A stretch of 20,199 nt of DNA from RPQK01 sp041946865 (GCA_041946865.1 JBHGBF010000076.1:1-20199), one strand, 5' to 3'. Positions 1 to 7,069 are shown, counted from the stretch's first letter. Notes: generated by a model from the sequence alone, not told the origin. A program made the numbers and translations.

Positions 1-116
1 GACAGGCCGACACATTCCAAAAGAGCGCGGCCCCTCCCTTAAGTGAATGCCATTGCCCGCCGGCCGGCGGCCCGGGTTGAAAGGAGGGCTGGGAACGCTC
101 CGCGATCGCCTTCCGC
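1..116. other. Left-edge non-coding stretch with GC palindrome
   Basis: This is the 3' flank of the leftward porin gene. No reading frame here looks coding. A perfect 14-nt palindrome, CCGCCGGCCGGCGG, lies at 57-70, about 45 nt beyond the porin stop. It could form a GC hairpin at the end of the leftward transcript, but no U-tract follows on the minus strand, so a terminator role is not shown. Confidence 0.4.
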
Positions 117-1340
117 CTAAAAGTCCACGTGAAAGCGGATCTGGAAGAGGTTGGCCGTTCCGACTTTGTCCAGGTCGGCCCTGACGTAGTTCCACATAAC
201 CTTGGCGTTGGGATTCAGATACCAGTTCAGCCCGACGGTCCAGTCCCGCAGCTCTCCCCCTGCCACCGGGCCGTCATTCAGGTCGATCTTCGAGAACCTC
301 GCAGCCACTTCCCAGGCCCCGATCCCGCCGCTTTTGGAAAGAAAGGACTTTTTGGGTCTGACCCGGCCGAAGGCGGCCTCCGCCGGCCGGTAGGTGCGGT
401 GTTCGCCGGTCAGTAAAAAACTGGTCTGCAGGTAGAAACCCTTCAACGACGAGTCCATTCCCAGTCCGTTGTCGGTGTTGGCGAGGATGTACTCTCCCTG
501 GAGTGAAGCCGGTCCGTAAGTCAAGGCCGTTTCCCCGCCGGCGAGATTCAGCGCCTCTGCGGGCAGCACCCCGGTATCGACAAACCACGGCGCCAGATGG
601 GTCTCGGGTCGTTCACGGAAGCGAAAAGTCGAAGAAGTGTTTCTCCTGCTGTACGCGAAACCCAGGTGCAAAATCCGTTCCCCGTCGTTTTCATACCAGG
701 GAAGGCCGGTGACACGCCCTGTGAAAGCGTAGTTCTCATCGCCGAGGGCGGCCCCGAAGTCATTTGTCTCTTTGAAAACGCCGAGTGCCCAGCTGACGCG
801 CTCCTTGACTTCCCGATTGTGGACCATGAGCCCGGTCCGACGAGAGGGCACAAAGGCATTGGCCAGAGAGCGCTCGATGAAGGTCGTGTGGTTGGCGCTT
901 GTCTGCTCCTCGAGGCCAAAGGGTTCCTTGAATTGTCCCACGCGGATGTTCCCGATCGCCGGGAGTCGGGTAATCCCCATGTAAACATCCCGAAAAACGG
1001 CCTCGCCGGTGGCGAAGTCCAGCTGCACCTTGAACTCGACCTTTTCGTACATCAATCCGGAGACGAACAGGCGGGCTCGGCGAAACTCCGTGCCGTCCTC
1101 CAGTTCGCCGACCCGTTGGGTAATACCCTCGTCGCCTTCCATGAAGGCCCAGTCGTTCTGAATGCGGCCGCCGATCTGGAACTGGAAGGACTTGTCCCCG
1201 TTTTCCATTCGCAAACCGTCTTTCCATTGAACCTTGAAGGAAGTGTCTTCCTTCTTTTCGGCTTCTGTGGGCGCGGCCTGGCCGAAGCCCGGGATCATGA
1301 GCAGGGCCGACACAAAGACGAACACGAGAGCATTTCGCAT
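117..1340 (-). CDS. OprO/OprP-type outer-membrane porin
   Basis: Predicted 407-aa outer-membrane channel of the phosphate-selective porin O/P (Porin_O_P) family. A classical Sec signal peptide (MRNALVFVFVSALLMIPG, cleavage near GQAAP) is followed by a short charged linker. The text FQFQIGGRIQNDWAF is typical of the first beta strand of this family, and alternating polar/aromatic strands continue to the end. The protein ends in FQIRFHVDF, so the last residue is the phenylalanine expected of a BAM-recognised C-terminal strand. Length is close to the family norm of about 400 aa. It lies 43 bp downstream of the RraA-like gene on the same strand, so the two are probably co-transcribed. Many members of this family are not phosphate-specific. 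Here it is more likely to admit the substrate of the neighbouring exported enzymes, which is an inference from context. The start is supported by two AAGGAG motifs just upstream. Confidence 0.86.
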   Translation of the reverse strand: MRNALVFVFVSALLMIPGFGQAAPTEAEKKEDTSFKVQWKDGLRMENGDKSFQFQIGGRIQNDWAFMEGDEGITQRVGELEDGTEFRRARLFVSGLMYEKVEFKVQLDFATGEAVFRDVYMGITRLPAIGNIRVGQFKEPFGLEEQTSANHTTFIERSLANAFVPSRRTGLMVHNREVKERVSWALGVFKETNDFGAALGDENYAFTGRVTGLPWYENDGERILHLGFAYSRRNTSSTFRFRERPETHLAPWFVDTGVLPAEALNLAGGETALTYGPASLQGEYILANTDNGLGMDSSLKGFYLQTSFLLTGEHRTYRPAEAAFGRVRPKKSFLSKSGGIGAWEVAARFSKIDLNDGPVAGGELRDWTVGLNWYLNPNAKVMWNYVRADLDKVGTANLFQIRFHVDF

Positions 1341-1342
1341 CT

Positions 1343-1358
1343 CTCCTTGGCTCCTTGG
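1343..1358 (-). promoter_or_regulatory. Duplicated Shine-Dalgarno of the porin gene
   Basis: On the minus strand the octamer CCAAGGAG occurs twice in exact tandem directly before the porin ATG. The distal copy is at a good distance from the start codon (about 10 nt); the proximal copy is too close (about 2 nt). The duplication could be a translation-tuning feature or simple slippage. Confidence 0.6.
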
Positions 1359-1383
1359 TTATCTGAACATCTGGCGCGGGCTT

Positions 1384-2397
1384 TTACCAGTTTCTCATGG
1401 TCGAATTCAACACTCTGTCAATGGCCTCGGGCGGGACCGAGAGCTTGTCCCGGTTCTGCGCGACCCAGGCCCGGAAGTCCGCCTGGATTTCCGGTGTCCA
1501 GCGGCTGTCGATCTGCCCTGGGGTATACTTCTTCTCGCGCAGGCGCTGGTGACCGAACGCGTCCTTCAGCGTAATCGCTTCAGCCTCGGTGACCACTTTT
1601 TCAGCCAGGTGGGCGGGAATGAACACGATGCCTTCTCTCTTGGCGAGAACCACGTCTCCGGGACAGACGACGGCCCGGCCGATGCGGATCGGAACGTTGA
1701 TGCCGGTGAGCATGACTTCTCGCAGGTAGCTGGGATCGGCGCCCTTATGCCAAGCATTGAAGCCTTCCACTTCCTCGATGCCTTCCAGGTCCCTGACGCC
1801 GGCATTGAAAATCACGCCGTTGCCTGAATTGGCGAAGATGGCGTTGGCGAGGTTGTCCCCGATCAGGGTGCCGTCGACGATCTTCCCAAAGCCGTCGGCC
1901 ACGTAGACGTCGCCCTTTTGAAGCATGTCGATCGGCCAGGAATTCGAGTTTCCGATACGGCCTTCCGCTTTGCCCTGGCGCATGATTGCCTCGTTCAGGT
2001 CAGGATGCAGGGGCATGTACTGAGCGGTGAGGGCGCGGCCGACCAGCGGTTGCTCCGGGCGCATGATCGACCAGCCGATCGAGGTTTCATAATTGTTGTG
2101 ATAGCCGGCGTTCATCAAGATGCTCCAGGCCATGGTGATGGGAACGTTACGCATGCGTTTGAGAATGGCATCGGGCACCTTGGGCCGGCCATCCTTCATC
2201 CGCTCGCCTGTCCATTTCGGCGTGGCTTGCAGAACAAGACCGGGACTGGAAATGACGGGAGGTTGGATCGTATCGGTTGCCGTTTGTGTCTGACTCTTCT
2301 GTGCGGGCGGCGCCGCCTCCTGCGCCTGGAGACCTGCGGCCAAGACCAGTCCCGCGATCGCCAGGCAAAACGTCAGTCTGATGCTCTTACGGTTCAT
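1384..2397 (-). CDS. Exported RraA-family (aldolase/decarboxylase fold) protein
   Basis: A 337-aa protein with an N-terminal Sec signal (MNRKSIRLTFCLAIAGLVLA, cleavage near LQAQE) and a proline/threonine-rich linker of about 30 residues before the folded domain. The core matches the RraA-like fold: GRALTAQYMP, the GDVYVADGFGK segment, then GTLIGDNLANAIFANSGNGVIFNAGVRDLEGI, and later VCPGDVVLAKREGIVFIPA. In the pyruvate aldolase/decarboxylase branch of this family the G(D)xx(A)..A....G..-D/R-D pattern binds the divalent metal and substrate. RraA proteins are normally cytoplasmic and about 160-230 aa, so both the signal peptide and the C-terminal extension (DSRWTPEIQADFRAWVAQN) are unusual. It is transcribed first in a leftward pair with the porin and diverges from the amidohydrolase operon. 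A role in aldol cleavage or decarboxylation of a 2-oxo acid made by the neighbours is an inference; control of RNase E is unlikely for an exported protein. Confidence 0.85.
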   Translation of the reverse strand: MNRKSIRLTFCLAIAGLVLAAGLQAQEAAPPAQKSQTQTATDTIQPPVISSPGLVLQATPKWTGERMKDGRPKVPDAILKRMRNVPITMAWSILMNAGYHNNYETSIGWSIMRPEQPLVGRALTAQYMPLHPDLNEAIMRQGKAEGRIGNSNSWPIDMLQKGDVYVADGFGKIVDGTLIGDNLANAIFANSGNGVIFNAGVRDLEGIEEVEGFNAWHKGADPSYLREVMLTGINVPIRIGRAVVCPGDVVLAKREGIVFIPAHLAEKVVTEAEAITLKDAFGHQRLREKKYTPGQIDSRWTPEIQADFRAWVAQNRDKLSVPPEAIDRVLNSTMRNW

Positions 2398-2440
2398 GGT
2401 GATTTGGTCCTCGCTTCCAGCTCTCTTCGAGCGAGAAGTG

Positions 2441-2446
2441 ATTATA
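2441..2446 (-). promoter_or_regulatory. Candidate -10 box for the RraA/porin pair
   Basis: The minus strand reads TATAAT here, a perfect sigma-70 -10 hexamer, 44 bp upstream of the RraA-like ATG. No convincing -35 is visible at 16-18 bp, so an activator may be needed. A 6-bp inverted repeat, CTCGCT/AGCGAG (2410-2415 and 2430-2435), lies just downstream in the leader. Confidence 0.5.
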
Positions 2447-2571
2447 CAGTCCGCAAAGGCGAAGCTCCCCTGTTTCTTGTTTCGAGTCAGTGACGCGGAG
2501 AGGGTGCAGGTCTGGCGGCCGGCCCCTGGACTAACCTGCGCGTCGTATTAGCCTTAAAGCACAGAACTTGC

Positions 2572-2577
2572 TATAAC
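2572..2577 (+). promoter_or_regulatory. Candidate -10 box for the amidohydrolase operon
   Basis: The plus strand reads TATAAC, with a weak -35 candidate TTAGCC 18 bp upstream. A strong AGGGAGG ribosome site at 2584-2590 sits 7 nt before the ATG at 2598. The leader would be very short, roughly 15 nt. Confidence 0.5.
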
Positions 2578-2597
2578 GTTCCCAGGGAGGACACCGC

Positions 2598-3869
2598 ATG
2601 GTTGCCTTTGTGGCGGATCCTGTTTTGGGACGTTTGTTCCTGGTGGGGGTGGTTTCAGCTTTTGGACTCTTTGCGGCTGCCACCGCGCAAGATCTGGATC
2701 TCCTCGTCAAGGGAGGCCACGTCATCGACGCTAAAAACCGCTGGAACGGAGTTATGGATGTCGGGATTGCGGGCGGGAAGATCGCGCGCGTTGCTCCGGA
2801 AATCCCGGCGGTGTCCGCGAAACGCGTCATTGCCGCGAAGGGCCTTTACGTCGTTCCCGGCCTGATCGACATGCATGTTCACGTCTTCTACGGAACCGAC
2901 CCGGACGCGGCCTACAGCAATGGACCGAACGGCGTCGTCCCCGATGGGTTCACTTTCCGAAGCGGGGTGACGACGGTCGTCGACACCGGATCTCCCGGCT
3001 GGAGGAACTTCCCGCAGTTCAAGCGGCAGGTGATCGACGCCAGCCGGACACGGGTCCTCGCTTTCCTGAACATCGTGGGAAACGGGATGCGCGGGGATCC
3101 GTATGAGCAGGATCTCACGGACATGGACCCAAAGCTTACAGCGGCGCGTGTCAAGGAAAATCCTGGCGTGCTGGTGGGTGTGAAGGTGGCTCACTACACC
3201 GGTGCGGAGTGGGATCCGGTGGACCGGGCCGTAGCGGCCGGGAAACTGGCCGAGGCGCCGGTCATGGTCGATTTCGGCAGTCATGAGCCGGAGTTGTCGC
3301 TTGAAAGCCTGCTGCTCGAGCATCTACGACCGGGCGACGTCTTGACACACATGTACGCCGCGGTGCGGGGTCGTTTTCCGATTACCGATGAGAAACGGAC
3401 CGTTCGCCCTTACGTGTGGAAGGCGAGAGAAAGAGGCATTATCTTTGACGTCGGTCACGGCGGCGGCAGTTTTCTCTGGGCTCAGGCCATCCCGGCGGTC
3501 AAGCAGGGTTTCCTGCCGGATGTGATCAGCACCGATCTGCACCGGAACAGCATGAATGCCGGGATGAAGGACATGCTGAACGTCATCTCTAAACTGCTGA
3601 CCCTCGGTATGGCAGTCGACCAGGCGATTGCCGCTGCGACCTGGAAGCCGGCTCAATGCATTCAGCGGCTGGATCTTGGCCACCTCTCTCCGGGGTGTGT
3701 GGCGGATGTCGCCGTGCTCCGGCTGCGCGAGGGAGAGTTCGGATTTGTCGATGTTTCTGGCCGACGTGTGCCGGGCCGGTTAAAACTTGAGAGCGAGGTC
3801 ACGATCCGTGAAGGCGTCGTGGTGTGGGACCTGAACGGGATCGCAGCCGAGCAGTGGCGTGAAAACTGA
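2598..3869 (+). CDS. Exported amidohydrolase/deacetylase-family metallohydrolase
   Basis: A 423-aa TIM-barrel amidohydrolase of the dihydroorotase-like 'amidohydrolase/deacetylase' group (EF_0837-type). A Sec-type signal (hydrophobic residues about 10-28, ending AAATAQ) precedes the usual N-terminal beta strands (DLLVKGGHVIDAKNRW). Metal ligands are all visible: HxH at H93/H95 in GLIDMHVHVF, the probable carboxylated lysine K196 in GVKVAHYTG, H251 in DVLTHMYAA, H287 in DVGHGGGSF, and the catalytic D313 in ISTDLHRNS. This pattern fits a binuclear zinc centre that hydrolyses an amide, carbamoyl or acyl group. In other bacteria this family is often encoded beside the SelA/DgaE-like PLP enzyme, as here. 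An AGGGAGG site 7 nt upstream fixes the start. The first gene of the rightward operon, it is separated from the RidA gene by 12 nt. The export signal is the oddity; the substrate is unknown. Confidence 0.87.
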   Translation: MVAFVADPVLGRLFLVGVVSAFGLFAAATAQDLDLLVKGGHVIDAKNRWNGVMDVGIAGGKIARVAPEIPAVSAKRVIAAKGLYVVPGLIDMHVHVFYGTDPDAAYSNGPNGVVPDGFTFRSGVTTVVDTGSPGWRNFPQFKRQVIDASRTRVLAFLNIVGNGMRGDPYEQDLTDMDPKLTAARVKENPGVLVGVKVAHYTGAEWDPVDRAVAAGKLAEAPVMVDFGSHEPELSLESLLLEHLRPGDVLTHMYAAVRGRFPITDEKRTVRPYVWKARERGIIFDVGHGGGSFLWAQAIPAVKQGFLPDVISTDLHRNSMNAGMKDMLNVISKLLTLGMAVDQAIAAATWKPAQCIQRLDLGHLSPGCVADVAVLRLREGEFGFVDVSGRRVPGRLKLESEVTIREGVVVWDLNGIAAEQWREN

Positions 3870-3881
3870 ATGGGAGGACTC

Positions 3882-4355
3882 ATGCAAGAAAACAAGAAAA
3901 CACGTCGAGGAATGGTCAAGGCGGTGGTGGCAACGGCGGCTCTGGCTGGCGCCGTATCTCAGTCAGCGGCGGCCCAGACAGGCGGCGGAGCGGCAGTCAA
4001 GAGGGTTCACTACCGAGGAAAGAAGCCGGAAGGAACACCCTTGTTTTCCAGTGCCGTCTCCTACGGCAACCTCCTGTTTATCGCCGGCAAGGGCGCCCAT
4101 TTCGAGGGCGACATACGGGCGCACACCAAACATGTTCTCGACGAAATCGAAGCGGAGTTAAAGAACGCCGGGTCGTCGATGGAAAAAGTCCTGAAGGTCA
4201 ATGTCTATCTCAACGATCTCAAGGACTTCGAGGCCATGAATGAAGTTTATCGCGGCCGGTTCGGCGCAGAGCCGCCGGTCAGGACCACGGTGGCCCCGGC
4301 CGCCGGTATCCCGGGGAAATCGCTCGTTGAGATCGATTGCATTGCATACATCTAA
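3882..4355 (+). CDS. Tat-exported RidA-family enamine/imine deaminase
   Basis: A 157-aa protein from the ATG at 3882, chosen because GGAGG lies at 3873-3877 just before it; an in-frame ATG at 3870 abuts the previous stop. The N-terminus reads MQENKKTRRGMVKAVVATAA, a twin-arginine-type signal (TRRGMVK against S/T-RR-x-F-L-K), then a hydrophobic run ending SAAAQ. The mature part is a complete RidA (YjgF/YER057c/UK114) domain: LFSSAVSYGNLLFIAGKG, HVLDEIEAELKNAG, VLKVNVYLNDLKDF, the active-site arginine R134 in PPVRTTVAPA, and E150 in VEIDCIAYI. RidA proteins hydrolyse reactive enamines/imines released by PLP-dependent lyases to 2-oxo acids and ammonia. The next gene is a PLP enzyme, so the pairing is mechanistically sensible. 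RidA is normally cytoplasmic and lacks a signal peptide, so the Tat signal is notable. Confidence 0.9.
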   Translation: MQENKKTRRGMVKAVVATAALAGAVSQSAAAQTGGGAAVKRVHYRGKKPEGTPLFSSAVSYGNLLFIAGKGAHFEGDIRAHTKHVLDEIEAELKNAGSSMEKVLKVNVYLNDLKDFEAMNEVYRGRFGAEPPVRTTVAPAAGIPGKSLVEIDCIAYI

Positions 4356-4369
4356 CCTCTTTGTTCGTC

Positions 4370-4420
4370 GTTCCGCCTTCGGTGAGGCGGCTTTCCTTCG
4401 CGCATTCCACCAGGCGGAAC
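4370..4420 (+). promoter_or_regulatory. Intercistronic inverted repeats with two possible pairings
   Basis: In the 89-bp gap between the RidA and PLP-enzyme genes, GTTCCGCCT (4370-4378) is the exact complement of AGGCGGAAC (4412-4420), while its CCGCCT core can instead pair with AGGCGG at 4385-4390 across a 6-nt loop. The two hairpins exclude one another and end 12 nt before the next gene's GAGGG ribosome site. This could be an attenuator or an mRNA-processing site. Confidence 0.5.
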
Positions 4421-4444
4421 TACAAAGCCATTGAGGGCGCCTTT

Positions 4445-6019
4445 ATGAAAAAGACCAACAGTCTCGACCGCAGGGAGTTGCTGAAATCAGGCGGCGGATT
4501 GATTGCCGCTGCTGCCGTCGCGGACAGGATCCCGTTTGACGCCATAAGTGCGCCGGCGCCCGCTGCCGGCTCTTCCAGTGTTTACGAGGCCATCGGGGTT
4601 CGTCCCCTGATCAACTGCAAAGGGACCTTCACGATAATTACCGGTTCGCTCACCCTCCCCGAGGTGAAGAAGGCCATGGATGACGCCTCCCGACACTTCG
4701 TCCATCTGGATGAGTTGATGGAGGCGGTCGGCGCCCGCCTGGCCCGGCTGACGGGAGCGGAATGGGGCATCGTGACGGCCGGCTGCGCCGCCGCCATGAC
4801 GGCCGCGACCTGCGCCTGTATCGCCGGCGGCAGCCCCGAGAAGCTGCAGCGACTGCCTGGGCTGGATGGGTTGAAGGACGAGGTCGTAATTCCCAATTGG
4901 TCGCGCAACGTCTACGATCATGCCATCCGAATGCTGGGTGTGCGCATTCTGACTCCGTCCAGCCTCGAGGAGCTAGAGGCGGCCCTTGGCCCTCGGACCG
5001 CCATGGTCTACATCCTGGCCGGGAAGGACGATACCGGCTCGTTCGGCCTGGAACCGATCACAAGAATCGCCCGGGCTCGCGGGGTTCCTGTTCTGGTGGA
5101 TGCCGCCGCTGAGAACCTGACTCCAGAGATCCATTTCCAGCGTGGCGCCGATCTGGTGGCCTACAGCGGAGGGAAGGCGTTGCGTGGCCCTCAGTGCGCC
5201 GGCCTGCTTCTCGGGCGCAAGGATCTCTGCCAGGCGGCATGGATCAACAGCGCTCCCCATCATGCCTTCGGGCGGTCGCTCAAAGTCGGGAAAGAGGAGA
5301 TCATCGGTATGCTGGCGGCGGTCGAAATGTGGTACAGGCGCGACCATCAGGCCGAGTGGAAGACGTGGGAAGGCTGGTTGGCGCAGATCGCCCGGCAGGT
5401 AGAAACCGTCCCCGGAGTCACGACTGCCGTCCTCAAACCCGACAGCCTCTCCAACAATACGCCTTCGCTCAAGATCAACTGGGACGGGTCGCGGCTGGGG
5501 GTCAGCGGAGAGGAAGTTTTCCAGAAGCTGCTCAATGGGAATCCGAGAGTCCAACTTTACGGGTCGACCGGAACACGGCGGGAGAAACTCCCGGAGAGTT
5601 CGGTCACGGTTACGGCCTGGATGATGCAGCCCGGCGAAGCCGAGCTTGTCGGCCGGCTGCTGGCCGAGGCGCTCACGACGGCTGCGCCGTCAGCGTCGTC
5701 CGCTCCAGCGCTGCCGGGCCTGGACCTGTCCGGCCGGTGGGATGCGGAGTTGGTATTCATGCGCGGCAGCGAGCCGCACATGCTGTTCCTCGAGCAGAAA
5801 GGGGGCCGGCTTCACGGTACACACTGGGGGGAAGCGCTGCGTGGAAAGCTTGACGGATGGATCGAGGGGGACGAGGTGGAGTTTCGGAGCGTTCAGCCCA
5901 CCGAAGCCACGGAGCTGGAGTTCAGGTTCCGAGGAAAGGCGAGCGCCCAGTCGATCAGGGGGACGGTGGATCTGGGTGAATACGGAAAGGCCACGTGGAC
6001 CGCACAGCGGGAACATTGA
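4445..6019 (+). CDS. Tat-exported SelA/DgaE-like PLP enzyme with extra C-terminal domain
   Basis: A 524-aa protein from the ATG at 4445, which has GAGGG 7 nt upstream; the frame is open for 36 more codons to 4337, but that part overlaps RidA. It starts MKKTNSLDRRELLKSGG, a Tat-type motif, followed by an alanine-rich hydrophobic stretch. The central 400 residues are a fold-type I PLP domain of the SelA-like group that includes D-glucosaminate-6-phosphate ammonia-lyase (DgaE): RPLINCKGTFTIITGSLTLP, TAGCAAAMTAATCACIAGG, the ring-nitrogen aspartate D219 in VLVDAAAEN, and the Schiff-base lysine K244 in YSGGKALRGPQCAGLLLG. From about residue 423 an extra segment of roughly 100 aa (LSGRWDAELVFMRG, then repeated strand-turn patterns with GTHWGEALRGKLDG) looks like a small beta barrel or sandwich absent from ordinary DgaE. 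Together with the amidohydrolase and RidA it suggests beta-elimination of ammonia from an amino acid or amino-sugar acid. The exact substrate cannot be read from sequence. Confidence 0.87.
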   Translation: MKKTNSLDRRELLKSGGGLIAAAAVADRIPFDAISAPAPAAGSSSVYEAIGVRPLINCKGTFTIITGSLTLPEVKKAMDDASRHFVHLDELMEAVGARLARLTGAEWGIVTAGCAAAMTAATCACIAGGSPEKLQRLPGLDGLKDEVVIPNWSRNVYDHAIRMLGVRILTPSSLEELEAALGPRTAMVYILAGKDDTGSFGLEPITRIARARGVPVLVDAAAENLTPEIHFQRGADLVAYSGGKALRGPQCAGLLLGRKDLCQAAWINSAPHHAFGRSLKVGKEEIIGMLAAVEMWYRRDHQAEWKTWEGWLAQIARQVETVPGVTTAVLKPDSLSNNTPSLKINWDGSRLGVSGEEVFQKLLNGNPRVQLYGSTGTRREKLPESSVTVTAWMMQPGEAELVGRLLAEALTTAAPSASSAPALPGLDLSGRWDAELVFMRGSEPHMLFLEQKGGRLHGTHWGEALRGKLDGWIEGDEVEFRSVQPTEATELEFRFRGKASAQSIRGTVDLGEYGKATWTAQREH

Positions 6020-6021
6020 TT

Positions 6022-6037
6022 CGAACCGTTCGGTTCG
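6022..6037 (+). promoter_or_regulatory. Hairpin just after the PLP-enzyme stop codon
   Basis: CGAACC-GTTC-GGTTCG forms a 6-bp stem with a 4-nt loop starting 3 nt after the TGA. No U-tract follows, so it is more likely a 3'-end stabiliser or partial terminator than a full intrinsic terminator; the isomerase gene begins 83 bp further on. Confidence 0.45.
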
Positions 6038-6119
6038 TCGGGACAGTCACCCGTGCAGAATCGCTTTTTGCGGCCTGGCAGCCTGGTGGTAAGCTAAGCC
6101 GGGAGGAGAGATAAGGCTC

Positions 6120-7037
6120 ATGGTACAAAAATCTAACGTTTTCGGTCTGGCCCGTCGTGATCTGCTTTCCGCCGCCGGCTTGACTGTGCTCGGCTCTGGC
6201 CTGACTTACGCAGGCGGTGCCCCGGCGCAGAACCGCCGGGGGCGCTATAAGAACGTCCAGATCTCGCTGGCTGCCTATTCCCGAAGACAAGATCTGACCT
6301 CGGGAAAGATGGATCTTTTCCAGTTCATCGATTGGTGCGCCGAAATGGACCTGGCCGGCGTCGAGCTTACGTCTTACTACTTCAAAAAGGACTTCGATAA
6401 ATCCTACCTGCATGACTTGCGGCGCAGGGCGTTTTCTAAAGGTCTGGCCGTCAGCGGAACGGCCATCAGAAACAACTTTTGTCTGCCGCCCGGTCCTCAG
6501 AAGGACAAGGAAGTGGCGCAGGTCAAGCAATGGATCGACCACGCGGCGGAACTGGCGGCTCCCCACGTCAGGATCTTCGGCGGAGACCTGCCCAAGGGCA
6601 CCGACAAAGCGGCCGGGATTCAATGGGTGGCCGAGGGCATCAAGGAGGTCTTGCCCCGCGCGGCTGAGCGTGGAGTCATTCTCGGTCTTGAGAACCACGG
6701 AGGAATCACTGCCCGGGTGGCCGACCTTCTGGCTATCTGCGATCAGGTAGGACAGCATCCGTGGTTCGGGATCAACTGGGACAGCGGCGGTTTCCGGACG
6801 AACGCCTACGAGGAGCTGGCCCTGGCCGCACCGCGAGCCGTCAACGTTCAGATGAAGGTTGGAATCACCGGCGAAGGCGGGCGCGAGGAACCAGTCAATC
6901 TCGAGAGAATCCGAGGAATTCTCGAAAAAGCAGGCTACAAAGGCTGGATCGCACTGGAGTATGAGGCGAGGGAGAATCCGGTCGAAGCCATCCCGATGTG
7001 GATTGCAAAACTCAAGGAAACCTTTGGAGTATGCTGA
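6120..7037 (+). CDS. Tat-exported sugar-phosphate isomerase/epimerase-type TIM barrel
   Basis: A 305-aa protein of the xylose-isomerase-like TIM-barrel family (AP_endonuc_2). The N-terminus, MVQKSNVFGLARRDLLSAAG, carries a twin-arginine-type ARRDLL motif followed by a hydrophobic core ending APAQN. The barrel has the expected metal/substrate residues: E191 in ILGLENHGG, D221 in GINWDSGGF, Q244 in VNVQMKVG and E280 in WIALEYEAR. GGAGGAG at 6102-6108 is about 11 nt before the ATG, slightly long but acceptable. It lies 100 bp behind the PLP-enzyme gene on the same strand and ends at a strong hairpin, so it is probably the last gene of the locus. Family members isomerise or epimerise sugars and keto acids or dehydrate inosose. 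Exported versions with signal peptides are common in Acidobacteriota and Planctomycetota as far as I recall. The substrate is unknown; a sugar-derived product of the upstream enzymes is an inference. Confidence 0.86.
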   Translation: MVQKSNVFGLARRDLLSAAGLTVLGSGLTYAGGAPAQNRRGRYKNVQISLAAYSRRQDLTSGKMDLFQFIDWCAEMDLAGVELTSYYFKKDFDKSYLHDLRRRAFSKGLAVSGTAIRNNFCLPPGPQKDKEVAQVKQWIDHAAELAAPHVRIFGGDLPKGTDKAAGIQWVAEGIKEVLPRAAERGVILGLENHGGITARVADLLAICDQVGQHPWFGINWDSGGFRTNAYEELALAAPRAVNVQMKVGITGEGGREEPVNLERIRGILEKAGYKGWIALEYEARENPVEAIPMWIAKLKETFGVC

Positions 7038-7044
7038 GAGCCCC

Positions 7045-7069
7045 GGGGCCGCAGGATACCTGCGGTCCC
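7045..7069 (+). terminator. Strong hairpin ending the rightward operon
   Basis: Eight nt after the isomerase TGA, 7045-7055 pairs with 7059-7069 in an 11-bp stem (one G-U pair) closed by an ATA loop; the core is CCGCAGG/CCTGCGG. No U-run follows, so termination may be Rho-assisted or the hairpin may protect the 3' end. Confidence 0.6.

Noticed and set aside
597..1574. 325-aa plus-strand frame across the porin and RraA-like ends
   Set aside because: It is antisense to two well-supported genes and spans their boundary; no recognisable domain.
4337..4444. 36-residue N-terminal extension of the PLP enzyme
   Set aside because: It overlaps the end of RidA and the intercistronic hairpins, lacks a ribosome site, and would bury the Tat signal.
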